Shown: positions 32,948-41,272 of the stretch, one piece after another | Position numbering within the stretch: position 1 is the first letter of the stretch | How the letters are laid out: every line of letters begins with the position of its first letter | From: Deltaproteobacteria bacterium | GTDB taxonomy: Bacteria; Desulfobacterota; RBG-13-43-22 | Length of the DNA stretch: 48,151 bases | Assembly (NCBI GenBank): GCA_016208255.1 | Contig: JACQYK010000040.1 | Span: 1 to 48,151 of the forward strand | Direction of reading: 5' to 3' | Position numbers and translations under genes: made by a program | The notes under the pieces: generated by a model | The model's input: only the letters and a program-made list of their open reading frames with translations | The model's database searches: none | Told to the model about the DNA's origin: nothing

Positions 32948-33478
32948 TTATTCTTTTCCAAGCAGTATCTTAATAATCTGAGGGGCCGCGTCCCTGGCCC
33001 GTTGCCGGAGTTCGTCCTCGTTCAAACTGCCAATGGGGTGCTTCAGTACGGCAAAGCGGTAGTCCGGCAGGGCCCTGATTTCGGCGATGGCCCTGGCCGT
33101 GGGGATAAAGGGTTCGGTGATCAGGACCGCGGCCGGTTTTCCCCGGTTATCCGTTTCAATTCCATCGTGCAAACTGCACGAGCTGCAAGAGCCTCAATCT
33201 CCGATACCGGTAACGACCGCGTCCACCTGGCTGACCAGTCCATCCAAGATCTTTATCGGACAGTTGGTCCCGGGATTCATCTTTTTTTCAAAGACGACCC
33301 CGGACAGGGTAAATTTGTTTTTCAGCTCTTCAGCTACCAGCGCCAGCAGCCGGTCGGCATTTTCCTTGCTATTGGACAGGAAACCGATCCTCAGGCCTTG
33401 CAGTGATGAAAGGCGCGGGGCCAATACCGCCGGGCTTACTTCAGCGGTCTGAACCGGATTCAAAAAACGGATGGACAT
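32948..33478 (-). CDS. UGSC-family selenoprotein
   Basis: Read through the in-frame UGA at 33196-33194, the gene is 176 residues from ATG 33478. Residue 95 is Sec in the diagnostic motif GIGD-U-GSCSSCSLHDGIE. Before it, GLRIGFLSNSKENADRLLALVAEELKNKF is a Rossmann-like start; after it, PAAVLITEPFIPTARAIAEI and RFAVLKHPIGSLNEDELRQRA complete the domain. UGSC proteins are known selenoproteins or Cys homologues of unknown biochemistry, related to the selenoprotein subunits of glycine reductase-type systems in appearance. It starts one base after the stop of the upstream partner gene, a tight operon. A strong bSECIS hairpin follows the UGA. Confidence 0.9.
33165..33181 (-). promoter_or_regulatory. 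bSECIS hairpin of the UGSC gene
   Basis: On the minus strand TCGTGC, loop AGTTT, GCACGA: six perfect pairs. The loop G is 19 bases after the UGA, within the normal bSECIS range. The loop starts AGTTT as in the DsbA-like gene's hairpin. Confidence 0.85.
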
Positions 33479-33479
33479 A

Positions 33480-34574
33480 TTAATCTCCTTCCAGAGGATG
33501 TTTTTCGATCAGGGGTATGAGGGTGGGGCCGCAATCCAGGCAGACGCCTATAGGTTTCATCTGAAAGTGAGAAGCCCGGTGCCGGCTCCAGGAAGGGATA
33601 AAGGCGCTGTGTCCGCCTGCTTCACCTCCGGCGACTACCAGCAAAATGTCCTCCGGCCCCATCCCCCTTTTAATCATTTTTTGCTCGTCTCCTTCCCTGA
33701 TTTCCCCCTCGATTTTGCCCCAGCTTATCAAATTAGCTCTGGTTTCCCAGGAATGTTCGTATAGAAATTGCTTAACCTGAGGCTTGGTAAAGCCGCCTTT
33801 GGCAATGATGCGGGCATGCTCAGGGGATAAGACCACGGCCGATTGTCCCTGGCTGAATCCTCCGACACTGGCCATTTCCCGAGCAATGCAGGTCAGGAGT
33901 TCTTCCGGATCTCCGCTATGGTGGTTTTGGATGCCATGGGGGGATTCGGCCGCATGAACGGTCACCGTGCTGAAGGTACCCATGCCCCATTCCACATTGA
34001 GGGGTTCCCAGGGGCTGCTTTCTTCGTTTTCAGCAAAAGTAAAACTGAATTTTCCAGGATGCCCTTGGGTGGATTTATCCAGGATCCCGGGGACGGCACC
34101 GGCCACATTGATGATAATAAGCCGGACGGCCCGGCCGATGGTGGCGTTGGGACGGCTCCCCGGCCCGAAAACATTCACCCCGCTGTTCATCTTCAGTTCG
34201 TGACGGATGGGTCCGTTGACGACCACCAGTTGGGCCGAACCTCCGGTTGAAGTGATCGAGGCATGAAAGAGATAGGCCGGTTCGGACATGGCCTGTAAGA
34301 TGGCGATAACCACCGGCAGGTAAGCCGGAAGGCACCCGGCCATGACACAGTTGATGGCCACCTTTTCAGCGGTGATGACCCGGTGACGGGTGGGGATGAT
34401 GGTGATGACATCCGTCGGCTGGTACCCCGCATATTCAAGAAATTCGGAAACCCGCTCCGGGGTGGGCGGCACTACCGGCAATCCGTCCGTCCAGCCCCTT
34501 TCATAAAAGATCTCTTGAAAGGCGATCGGATCCGCCGCCTCTTCCATTTCAGAAATAAATTCAAATGACATCAT
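33480..34574 (-). CDS. UGSC-associated protein of unknown function
   Basis: 364 residues; ATG 34574 with GGAAAGC upstream. I do not know a named family. The N-terminal phrase ERGWTDGLPVVPPTPERV recurs, to my memory, in proteins encoded beside UGSC selenoproteins. Other notable pieces are AINCVMAGCLPAYLPVVIAI, VNGPIRHELKMNSGVNVFGPG and GGEAGGHSAFIPSW, glycine-rich and possibly ligand-binding. No signal peptide or membrane segment. With only one base between its stop and the UGSC start, the two products probably form one enzyme, in which the Sec protein is the redox partner. That role is inference from arrangement. Confidence 0.8.
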   Translation of the reverse strand: MMSFEFISEMEEAADPIAFQEIFYERGWTDGLPVVPPTPERVSEFLEYAGYQPTDVITIIPTRHRVITAEKVAINCVMAGCLPAYLPVVIAILQAMSEPAYLFHASITSTGGSAQLVVVNGPIRHELKMNSGVNVFGPGSRPNATIGRAVRLIIINVAGAVPGILDKSTQGHPGKFSFTFAENEESSPWEPLNVEWGMGTFSTVTVHAAESPHGIQNHHSGDPEELLTCIAREMASVGGFSQGQSAVVLSPEHARIIAKGGFTKPQVKQFLYEHSWETRANLISWGKIEGEIREGDEQKMIKRGMGPEDILLVVAGGEAGGHSAFIPSWSRHRASHFQMKPIGVCLDCGPTLIPLIEKHPLEGD

Positions 34575-34808
34575 GTGCTTTCCTTATCTGGGTTTGCAGG
34601 CCAATCGACCTGTTAAGAAAAAAAGAGGAAAAACCGTTGACCCGATTATAGCATGGGTTGAAGAATATTCAAATTTTTCTAGAGCCGATGATATTAAAGT
34701 GAACGAGAGCGGCCGGTTCTGAAAAAGATATTGCATTTACTATCAAAAAACTAAATAATCACCATGGAAAAGCCTCAAATACCGGCCACTCTGGGAGGTG
34801 GGATTAAT

Positions 34809-35312
34809 ATGGACTATTCTAAGATCATTATTTCCCAATATCAAGCCGCCCTTAAAATGCTCCAACAGACCATTATCCGATGCCCGGACTCTATTTGGGA
34901 TAGTCCCGAGGACCAAACAAAATTCTGGCACATAGCTTATCATGCCCTTTTCTACACCCATTTTTACCTTCAGGACTCAGAGCAAACTTTCACTCCCTGG
35001 GACAAGCATCGGAGGGAATATCAATTCATCGGGCGTGTACCCTGGCCGCCACATTCACCCCCCCTAATAGGTGTCCCTTACGACAAGAGCGACCTCCTCG
35101 AGTATTTAGCCTTTTGCCGGCAGCAAGTCGCAGAGCGAATTCCTCAATTGGACCTGGAAGCGGCATCGGGTTTTTCCTGGTTGCCTTTCAATAAGCTGGA
35201 GTTGCTGTTGTACACCCTAAGGCACCTCCAACAACATACCGGTGAGTTAATGGAGCGGATCGGATCACGGGCGAAAGTGGAAATCGATTGGGTAGTCATG
35301 CATCGTGATTGA
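34809..35312 (+). CDS. DinB-like four-helix protein
   Basis: 167 residues from ATG 34809, chosen because GGGAGGTGGG lies before it; an earlier ATG at 34764 has no ribosome site. Motifs: FWHIAYHALFYTHFYLQ in the second helix with a ligand His, and YTLRHLQQHTGELMERIG in the third with further His residues, spaced as in the DinB superfamily. Function unknown; a metal-dependent thiol or damage-response role is possible. The SPFH gene begins 59 bases downstream. This is the second DinB-like gene of the window. Confidence 0.82.
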   Translation: MDYSKIIISQYQAALKMLQQTIIRCPDSIWDSPEDQTKFWHIAYHALFYTHFYLQDSEQTFTPWDKHRREYQFIGRVPWPPHSPPLIGVPYDKSDLLEYLAFCRQQVAERIPQLDLEAASGFSWLPFNKLELLLYTLRHLQQHTGELMERIGSRAKVEIDWVVMHRD

Positions 35313-35371
35313 GCTTGAGGGAAGAACCTCTAATAACAAAGAGCATTGATAATAGAAAAAGGAGAATGGTA

Positions 35372-36001
35372 ATGATGGCAGGAATCGGATGGGTGGTCTT
35401 AGGTATAGTTGTCTTTATCGTTTTGCTGTTTTTTCTTAAGGGCTTTCGTTTGATCGGAGCCGATCAGGTCGGCATCCTTACTAAAAACATGTTCGGCCGA
35501 AAAATGCCTGAAGGGCAAATCATCGCCCGCCAGAAGGAAATTGGGGTTCGGGCCAAAACTTTGATGCCGGGGCTCTATTGGAGGCTGCCCATTATTTGGA
35601 CTTTTACCAAAGTTCCGGTGGTCACAGTTGATATTGCCAGTATCGGGATCGTCGAATCTATTGACGGCGAACCACTGCCCAAAGGCAGGGTCTTAGCCGA
35701 CGAAGTGGAGTGTAATCAATTTCAAGATGCCGAAATGTTCCTGGCCAACCACGGGAAAAAGGGTCCTCAGGTCGGTATTCTGCGTCCCGGTACCTACCGG
35801 ATCAATACCGTGCTCTTTCATATAACCAAAGCTCCCGCGATAAGGATAACCGAGAATACCATCGGTATCGCCGTGGCTAAAGACGGGATTCCCTTGCCGA
35901 CCGGCTATGTCATTGCCCCCAAGGCTCTCAATGATGACGGCAGCGAAGCGGACCACAAAGGCTCTTTATCGACAGTCGAGGGTACCGGGGGCCGCAATTG
36001 A
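35372..36001 (+). CDS. SPFH/Band 7 protein, N-terminal part (frameshifted gene)
   Basis: 209 residues from ATG 35372, after AAAGGAG. A membrane helix (GWVVLGIVVFIVLLFFL) starts the protein, followed by repeated SPFH-type segments: QVGILTKNMFGRKMPEG, MPGLYWRLPIIWTFTK, FQDAEMFLANHGKKGPQVGILRPGTYRINTVLF. The frame ends at 36001 within a repeat unit that should continue GPQLNTLQPG. That text is found in the overlapping next frame. One extra G in the five-G run at about 35985-35989 would join the two into a single protein of about 620 residues. Flotillin-like proteins organise membrane microdomains. Confidence 0.8.
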   Translation: MMAGIGWVVLGIVVFIVLLFFLKGFRLIGADQVGILTKNMFGRKMPEGQIIARQKEIGVRAKTLMPGLYWRLPIIWTFTKVPVVTVDIASIGIVESIDGEPLPKGRVLADEVECNQFQDAEMFLANHGKKGPQVGILRPGTYRINTVLFHITKAPAIRITENTIGIAVAKDGIPLPTGYVIAPKALNDDGSEADHKGSLSTVEGTGGRN

Positions 36002-37239
36002 ATACCCTGCAGCCGGGCATCTATTATATCAATCCGAGCTTATTTGAAATTAAAGTTGAAAATGTGGCCGAGGTCCTTCCGGGATATGTGGCGGTCATCC
36101 GATCCAACGTGGGGTTGGAGCTGGAGAGGGCGCCCGAAGGGCCCGACAGAGCTACGGGGGAAGGAAAACTTTCGGGTCCGATCCATGAAGATGTGGAGAA
36201 AATACTGATCACCGATAAATACACCCGAGGCATCTGGAGAGAACCGATTGCCCCTGGGAAATACAATCTGAATTCGATTGCTTTCTCGGCCTATGAAGTG
36301 CCCACTTCCGCCGTGACCATCGACTGGGCCAGCGAGGGAAGAATCGGGACGGAGGTAAAGGGAATTAAACCAACGGAGGCCATGGCTGCGGGGGTCCTGT
36401 ACAGTTTTGATCCTCTGAAGGTGACTTCCAAGGACGGCTTTCAACTGGAAGTCAATGTCCGAATGGTGATCCGAATTCAGCCGGGCAATGCGGCCTATAT
36501 CATAGCCCGGTTCGGTTCGGTAGCCAATCTGATTGATCAAATCGTACATCCGCTGATTGATTCCTCCTTCAGGAATAAAGCCGGAGAAAAGAAAGCCATT
36601 GATTTTTTCCAAAGCCGGACGGACCTGCAGACTGAGGCACTGGTGCACGCCAAAGAAAGGTTTTCCGAGTACAACGTTGAGGCTCAAAATCTGCTCATTG
36701 CTTATATCGATATCCCCAAAGATCTGCTGGATACTCAAACCAAGAAGGAGATCGCCAATCAGCAGCAGGCCCAGTATGACCAGGAGGCCCTGGCCCAGGA
36801 AAAACGCATCGCGGTTATGGAGAAAGCGGCCCGGGCGGACAAACAGAAAGACGTCATCGATGCCAAGTTATCGATCGATATCAATAACGACCGGGCCGAA
36901 GCCCGGGTTAAGGAAGCGGACGGTATCCGGCGCTCGGTGATTCTCCAGGCGCAAGGGACCAAAGAATCCACCATCCTGGTGGCGGACGGCAATTCCTACA
37001 AAAGCAAGATCGAGGGCGACGGGGTGGCCGCCGCTTACAATGCCCAGAAGGAGGCCATTGGTCAGCAGAATGTGGCCGTCATTAAGCTCATTCAGGAGAT
37101 AGCGGCCGGTAAGATTCAGATCGTTCCTCAAATTCTGGTTGAGGGCGGGGGGGGGACAACCAGCGGCAACCTGTTCAATGCCTGGTTGGCTCAAATGATT
37201 TCTCAAAATGTACCGAAAAATGAAGAAAAACAGAGTTGA
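35998..37239 (+). CDS. SPFH/Band 7 (flotillin-like) protein, C-terminal part of frameshifted gene
   Basis: 413 residues in a frame opening at TTG 35998, but the start is artificial: the text continues the preceding frame (GPQLNTLQPGIYYINPSLF). It contains the SPFH core (VTIDWASEGR, SKDGFQLEVNVRMVIRIQPGNAAYIIARFGSVANLIDQIVHPLIDSSFRNKAGEKKAIDFF), then a long charged coiled-coil stretch (EIANQQQAQYDQEALAQEKRIAVMEKAARADKQ) rich in Ala, Glu and Lys, as in flotillins, and a short glycine-rich tail. It should be membrane-anchored through the N-terminal helix of the first part. If the frameshift is real, this half would be soluble and probably not made. Confidence 0.8.
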   Translation: MNTLQPGIYYINPSLFEIKVENVAEVLPGYVAVIRSNVGLELERAPEGPDRATGEGKLSGPIHEDVEKILITDKYTRGIWREPIAPGKYNLNSIAFSAYEVPTSAVTIDWASEGRIGTEVKGIKPTEAMAAGVLYSFDPLKVTSKDGFQLEVNVRMVIRIQPGNAAYIIARFGSVANLIDQIVHPLIDSSFRNKAGEKKAIDFFQSRTDLQTEALVHAKERFSEYNVEAQNLLIAYIDIPKDLLDTQTKKEIANQQQAQYDQEALAQEKRIAVMEKAARADKQKDVIDAKLSIDINNDRAEARVKEADGIRRSVILQAQGTKESTILVADGNSYKSKIEGDGVAAAYNAQKEAIGQQNVAVIKLIQEIAAGKIQIVPQILVEGGGGTTSGNLFNAWLAQMISQNVPKNEEKQS

Positions 37240-37248
37240 AGCGATATC

Positions 37249-37446
37249 ATGGAAATTGAAATTATAGAGAAACGTCCCAGTTCAGAAGAATATAATCAAC
37301 TCCGAAGAGCGGTTGGATGGGGAGATTATGAAACCAAAGTTATTGAAAAATCATTAGGCAAGGAGCCTTTTTATGAGCGATATAGTTTTACCGCCCGTCC
37401 CAATGAGAGCTTAGGCAGCGGAATGACCATTTTCTGGAAAGGATGA
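37249..37446 (+). pseudogene. GNAT acetyltransferase with large in-frame internal deletion
   Basis: 65 residues. The start IEIIEKRPSSEEYNQLRRAVGWGDYETKVIEKSL is the N-terminus of a GNAT-type acetyltransferase, and the end FYERYSFTARPNESLGSGMTIFWK is the C-terminus of the same type (usually FYEKYGFxARPNExxGPGM). Roughly 75-80 central residues, including the acetyl-CoA-binding RxxGxG/A motif, are missing without a frame change. The product cannot be an acetyltransferase. Confidence 0.75.
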
Positions 37447-37477
37447 ATGAATTTACACCGGGAGATGAAGGGAAAAC

Positions 37478-39112
37478 ATGGACCTGCAAACCCCTCAAAC
37501 AATCGAAACTGATGTGCTGGTGCTGGGCAGCGGAGCGGCGGGACTAAGGGCCGCCATAGAGGCCAGGAAATTCGGGGTTAAGGTCTTACTGATTTCCAAA
37601 TCCGCGATCGGGCTGGGCAACAATACGGCCATCTCGGGCAGCGGCCTGGCCGCGGGCACCGGATGGCGGGTACCCGATGATTCCCCGGACTTACATTTCA
37701 AAGACACCGTCATTGGCGGCCGGTACATGAGTAATCAACGTCTGGTTGAAGTAATGACCCGGGAGATCGGAGACGAGGTCCTGGAACTGGAAAGTTTCGG
37801 AGTCCGATTCAGAAAGCGGGGGGAAATCTTTCATATGGCGCTCATGGCCGGACATTCCCATCCCAGGAACGTCTTTGGCGATAAGGCCATTGGCACCGAT
37901 CTGACCTTGCCCCTGCGGGATTACGCGATCGCTAAAGGGATTACCCAAAAGTCGGGAGTGTTAATTACCGGACTTCTGATCACGGATAACGAAGCGGCCG
38001 GGGCCGTGGGTCTGGACGAGGCAGGCGGTCTCTATATTTTCAGGACCCAATCGATTGTTTTGGCTTCCGGAGGGGCGGGACAAATTTATCTCAGAACCAG
38101 CAATGCCGGCGGCTCAACCGGCGATGGCACTATTCTGGCCCTGGAAGCCGGGGTCCCCCTGGTGGACATGGAGTTTGTCCAGTTTTCCATGTCCGGTCCC
38201 AATACCGAAATGTTTTGCGCCCGGGAAGGGGCGGTCATTCGAAACGCCCCTGGGGAAAATATCCTGGAGAAATACGGCCTAAGTGACCCGGTCCTGATGA
38301 CCCGTGATGCCGTTTCCAAGGCGATTATGCTGGAAATCCTGGCCGGCCGTTCCCACGGCGGAGAAACTCTTACTCTGGACACTACGCCTATTTCTGCCGA
38401 GCGGTTTGAGAAAATGCGCGTTTTGTTGCCGAAAAACACCCCCACGGATAAAAGGCATTTCCCGATCGGGCTTTATTCGCATTTTTTTATGGGAGGGGTG
38501 AAAATTAACGAGGAAACGGAAACCGGGGTGGATCGTCTTTATGCGGCCGGAGAGGTCTGTGGGGGTGTCAATGGGGCCAACAGGCTGGGAGGCAATGCGC
38601 TGGCTGAGTCCTTTGTTTTTGGAAAAATAGCGGGGCGGAAGGCGGCCCAGAGGGCCAGGTCGAAAAGAAGTCTTCCTGAAACAGCCAAAGAAGCTTCCCG
38701 GGAGTTAAGTCGACTCACGGTCCTGGCCTCCTCGACTGGAGGGGAAGGGATCAAGGAAATCCAGCGGCTTTTACGAACAATTATGTGGCACAAGGCCGGG
38801 ATCATCAGAAATAAAGAAGGACTTCAAACAGCTCTGGATGAGATCAAGACCTTGACCGCCCGCTTCAAGAGTATCACCGTAAAAAACTTTAAAGATCTTT
38901 CCGATGCCCTCAAACTGGAGAATATGCTGCGGGTTTCGGATATGGTGGCGCGATCCGCCCTTCTCAGAACCGAAAGCAGAGGCGCCCATTACCGTTCGGA
39001 TTATCCGGAGGAAAATAACAGCCTCTGGTTGAAGAACATCGAGATTTACAAAAAAGACGGCTCTCTGTTACTGAGGACGGTCCCTTCCGACCTGTCCCGA
39101 ATAGCGCCTTAA
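37478..39112 (+). CDS. FAD-dependent fumarate reductase/succinate dehydrogenase-type flavoprotein
   Basis: 544 residues. The dinucleotide-binding motif TDVLVLGSGAAGLRAAIEARKFGVKVLLISK is at residues 12-42, then NNTAISGSGLAAGTG. The substrate region GVPLVDMEFVQFSMSGPN and LYSHFFMGGVKINEET, and the FAD-contact LYAAGEVCGGVNGANRLGGNALAESFVFGKIAG are as in L-aspartate oxidase and SdhA/FrdA. The C-terminal helical domain is present. No iron-sulfur or membrane subunit is encoded next to it, so it is more likely a soluble oxidoreductase (aspartate-oxidase-like or an enoate or adenylylsulfate-reductase-like relative) than complex II. Partner unknown. Confidence 0.88.
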   Translation: MDLQTPQTIETDVLVLGSGAAGLRAAIEARKFGVKVLLISKSAIGLGNNTAISGSGLAAGTGWRVPDDSPDLHFKDTVIGGRYMSNQRLVEVMTREIGDEVLELESFGVRFRKRGEIFHMALMAGHSHPRNVFGDKAIGTDLTLPLRDYAIAKGITQKSGVLITGLLITDNEAAGAVGLDEAGGLYIFRTQSIVLASGGAGQIYLRTSNAGGSTGDGTILALEAGVPLVDMEFVQFSMSGPNTEMFCAREGAVIRNAPGENILEKYGLSDPVLMTRDAVSKAIMLEILAGRSHGGETLTLDTTPISAERFEKMRVLLPKNTPTDKRHFPIGLYSHFFMGGVKINEETETGVDRLYAAGEVCGGVNGANRLGGNALAESFVFGKIAGRKAAQRARSKRSLPETAKEASRELSRLTVLASSTGGEGIKEIQRLLRTIMWHKAGIIRNKEGLQTALDEIKTLTARFKSITVKNFKDLSDALKLENMLRVSDMVARSALLRTESRGAHYRSDYPEENNSLWLKNIEIYKKDGSLLLRTVPSDLSRIAP

Positions 39113-39154
39113 GGCCAAGCCGCCTCTGTCAAATATTATTAATGAGCATTTTGA

Positions 39155-39742
39155 ATGATTGATTACGACGATATTTCTAAAACCTATGATAACTATCGTT
39201 CCTATGCCAATTCTGAAGTCAGGCAATTGATCCGGTTTGGAAAGATTGAGAAGGGCAGGAAGATTCTTGATCTGGGTTGTGGAACCGGTAATTTATCGGC
39301 ACGATTATCGGAATGTATCCTGGTTGATACTATCGGTGTCGATAAATCTTTTCAGATGCTGGAGAAAGCCAGTAAAAAAGGATTAAAGGTCTTAGGCGCG
39401 GATGCCGATCGGTGTCCCTTGCCCTTTAAAAACGATTCTTTTGATGTGGTGATCGGGGCCTATGTTATTCACCATATCCTGAATAGGAAGGATTTGATAA
39501 GGGAATGTTTTCGTATCCTGGACGGCGGCGCTCTCATCCTGTTAACCTCCAGCCATGTTCAAATAGAAAATATGCATCCGGTCATCAAAGAATTTTTTCC
39601 AAGTCTGATTGAAATGGATAAAAAAAGATTTCCTGAAATCTCAACCTTGGACTATCTTTTTCAAAGTGCCGGCTTTCAGGATATCAGGCATGAAGAATTG
39701 GTAGTCGGTAAAATTCCTATAGAGAATGGCGGGGAACTATGA
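39155..39742 (+). CDS. Class I SAM-dependent methyltransferase
   Basis: 195 residues from ATG 39155; no clear ribosome site. Motif I is RKILDLGCGTGNLSARL (about residues 36-51), then DTIGVDKSFQML (post-I) and DSFDVVIGAYVIHHILN (motif II/III). Short for the family, but all core strands appear present up to a final FQDIRHEELVVGKIP. Substrate unknown. A second, decayed methyltransferase of another subfamily lies at 40806-41272. Confidence 0.88.
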   Translation: MIDYDDISKTYDNYRSYANSEVRQLIRFGKIEKGRKILDLGCGTGNLSARLSECILVDTIGVDKSFQMLEKASKKGLKVLGADADRCPLPFKNDSFDVVIGAYVIHHILNRKDLIRECFRILDGGALILLTSSHVQIENMHPVIKEFFPSLIEMDKKRFPEISTLDYLFQSAGFQDIRHEELVVGKIPIENGGEL

Positions 39743-39898
39743 TATACGGAAAAAAATCATGAGATTTTTCAGCGATGAGAGCATAGTGATTCTGTTGGCT
39801 GAGATACGAAGAAATCCTAACCAAACCTGTTTGGAATTGTCAAAAGTAAGAGATGAATTCTCAGAGTTAAACTTTAAGAATCTAAAGGGAGGCTGACC

Positions 39899-40792
39899 AT
39901 GGATAACCAAATCACTGTCTTGGCAGGGGCTACCGGTAATCTGGGCGGGCGCGTCGCCAGAGCGATTATGGAACAGGGTGCCAATCTGAGGGTCATCGTC
40001 CGCCGCAACAGCGCCCCGGACAAGGTCGAGGAACTGCGCAAGCTGGGGGCCGAGATCGCCGCGGTGGACTTCAACAGCGTTCCTGAGCTGTCCCAGGCCT
40101 GCTCGGGCGGTTCGTGTGTCATTTCCGCCCTGTCCGGACTGCGGGAGGTCATTATTGATTCGCAGACCCTGCTGCTCCAGGCCGCGGTCCAGGCCGGGGT
40201 GCCGCGCTTCATCCCCTCCGACTACTCCATCGATTTCACCAAGTTTCCTGCCGGAACGAACCGCAATCTCGATTGGCGACGGGAATTCCACGAGCGTCTG
40301 GATCCGGCTCCGATTGCCGCTACTTCGATCCTCAACGGCATGTTCGCGGATATGCTGACCGGCCAGGTGCCGATGGTCCTTTTTAAATTGAAGAGGGTCA
40401 TCTACTGGGGGGACGCTGATCAAAAGCTGGACTTCACCACCATGGACGACACGGCCGCCTTCACGGCCCGGGCGGCCCTGGACCCAACCACTCCCCGCAT
40501 TCTACGAATCGCCGGCGATCAAATCAGCGCCCGGGAGATGGCCGAGGTCGTCAGTGGGGTGACCGGACAGAAGTTCCGCCTCTTTCGTCCGGGAGGGCTG
40601 GGGATGCTCGGCGCGCTTATTAAGGTCGCCCGTTTCTTCAATCCCGGCGGGAAGGAGCTTTATCCGCCCTGGCAGGGCATGCAGTACATGCGTAACATGT
40701 TCAGCGGATTGCCTAAATTAGAGCCGCTCGATAACGACCGTTACCCCGGCCTGCGTTGGACAACCGTGCGGGATGTTCTTAAAGCCCGCTGA
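39899..40792 (+). CDS. NmrA-like NAD(P)-binding protein (atypical SDR)
   Basis: 297 residues; ATG 39899 after GGGAGG. The N-terminal motif ITVLAGATGNLGGRVARAIMEQGANLRVIVRR (residues 5-36) is the Rossmann GxxGxxG, with Arg residues that would bind NADP(H). Then VDFNSVPELSQACSGGSCVISALSG and FIPSDYSIDFTKFPAG, as in isoflavone-reductase-like and NmrA proteins. The canonical catalytic Tyr-x3-Lys is not obvious, in line with a sensor or an atypical reductase. No partner gene is evident. A palindrome CCAAAC-CTG-GTTTGG-like sits upstream near 39822, meaning unclear. Confidence 0.88.
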   Translation: MDNQITVLAGATGNLGGRVARAIMEQGANLRVIVRRNSAPDKVEELRKLGAEIAAVDFNSVPELSQACSGGSCVISALSGLREVIIDSQTLLLQAAVQAGVPRFIPSDYSIDFTKFPAGTNRNLDWRREFHERLDPAPIAATSILNGMFADMLTGQVPMVLFKLKRVIYWGDADQKLDFTTMDDTAAFTARAALDPTTPRILRIAGDQISAREMAEVVSGVTGQKFRLFRPGGLGMLGALIKVARFFNPGGKELYPPWQGMQYMRNMFSGLPKLEPLDNDRYPGLRWTTVRDVLKAR

Positions 40793-40805
40793 TCGCTAGG
40801 GGGAT

Positions 40806-41272
40806 GTCCTGGCGGCACACTGATCGGGGTATGATTGTAAATGGCATCTGTGCGGCCCTGGATTTTTCTCCATTGAAATGGCCAGGATGGTTGGCAGGGA
40901 TGGAAAAGTAATCTCAGCCGATCTACAGGAAGGCATGCTAAAATAGATCGGCAATAAAATTAAAGGTACGGAACTGGAGGAAAGGATCAAGCTGGTCAAA
41001 TGTGATCGGGATAAAATCAATATGCCTGAAAGAGTTGGTTTTATGCTGGCCTTTTATATGGTTCATGAAGTTCCGAACAAAAACTCCTTTTTTAGACAAC
41101 TCAGAAAAGTTCTGAAGGAACAGGGGAATTTTTATTGGTAGAACCAAAATTATTTCACGTCTCCCAAAAAGAATTTGATTCGACCACCCGCCTGGCCGAA
41201 AACAATGGATTCAAGATATATCAAGGTCCTAAATTACCTTTCAGCCGGTCGGCAATATTAAAAACCGCTTGA
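40806..41272 (+). pseudogene. SAM-dependent methyltransferase pseudogene
   Basis: The frame around CGPGFFSIEMARMVGRDGKVISADLQEGMLK is a SAM-binding motif I region, followed by an in-frame TAG, then IGNKIKGTELEERIKLVKCDRDKIN, AFYMVHEVPNKNSFFRQLRKVLKEQGNF, and after a frameshift LVEPKLFHVSQKEFDSTTRLAENNGFKIYQGPKLPFSRSAILKT ending 41272. A further frame break precedes motif I. With a stop and at least two frameshifts it is dead. It resembles Methyltransf_11/31 members of anaerobes. Confidence 0.85.
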
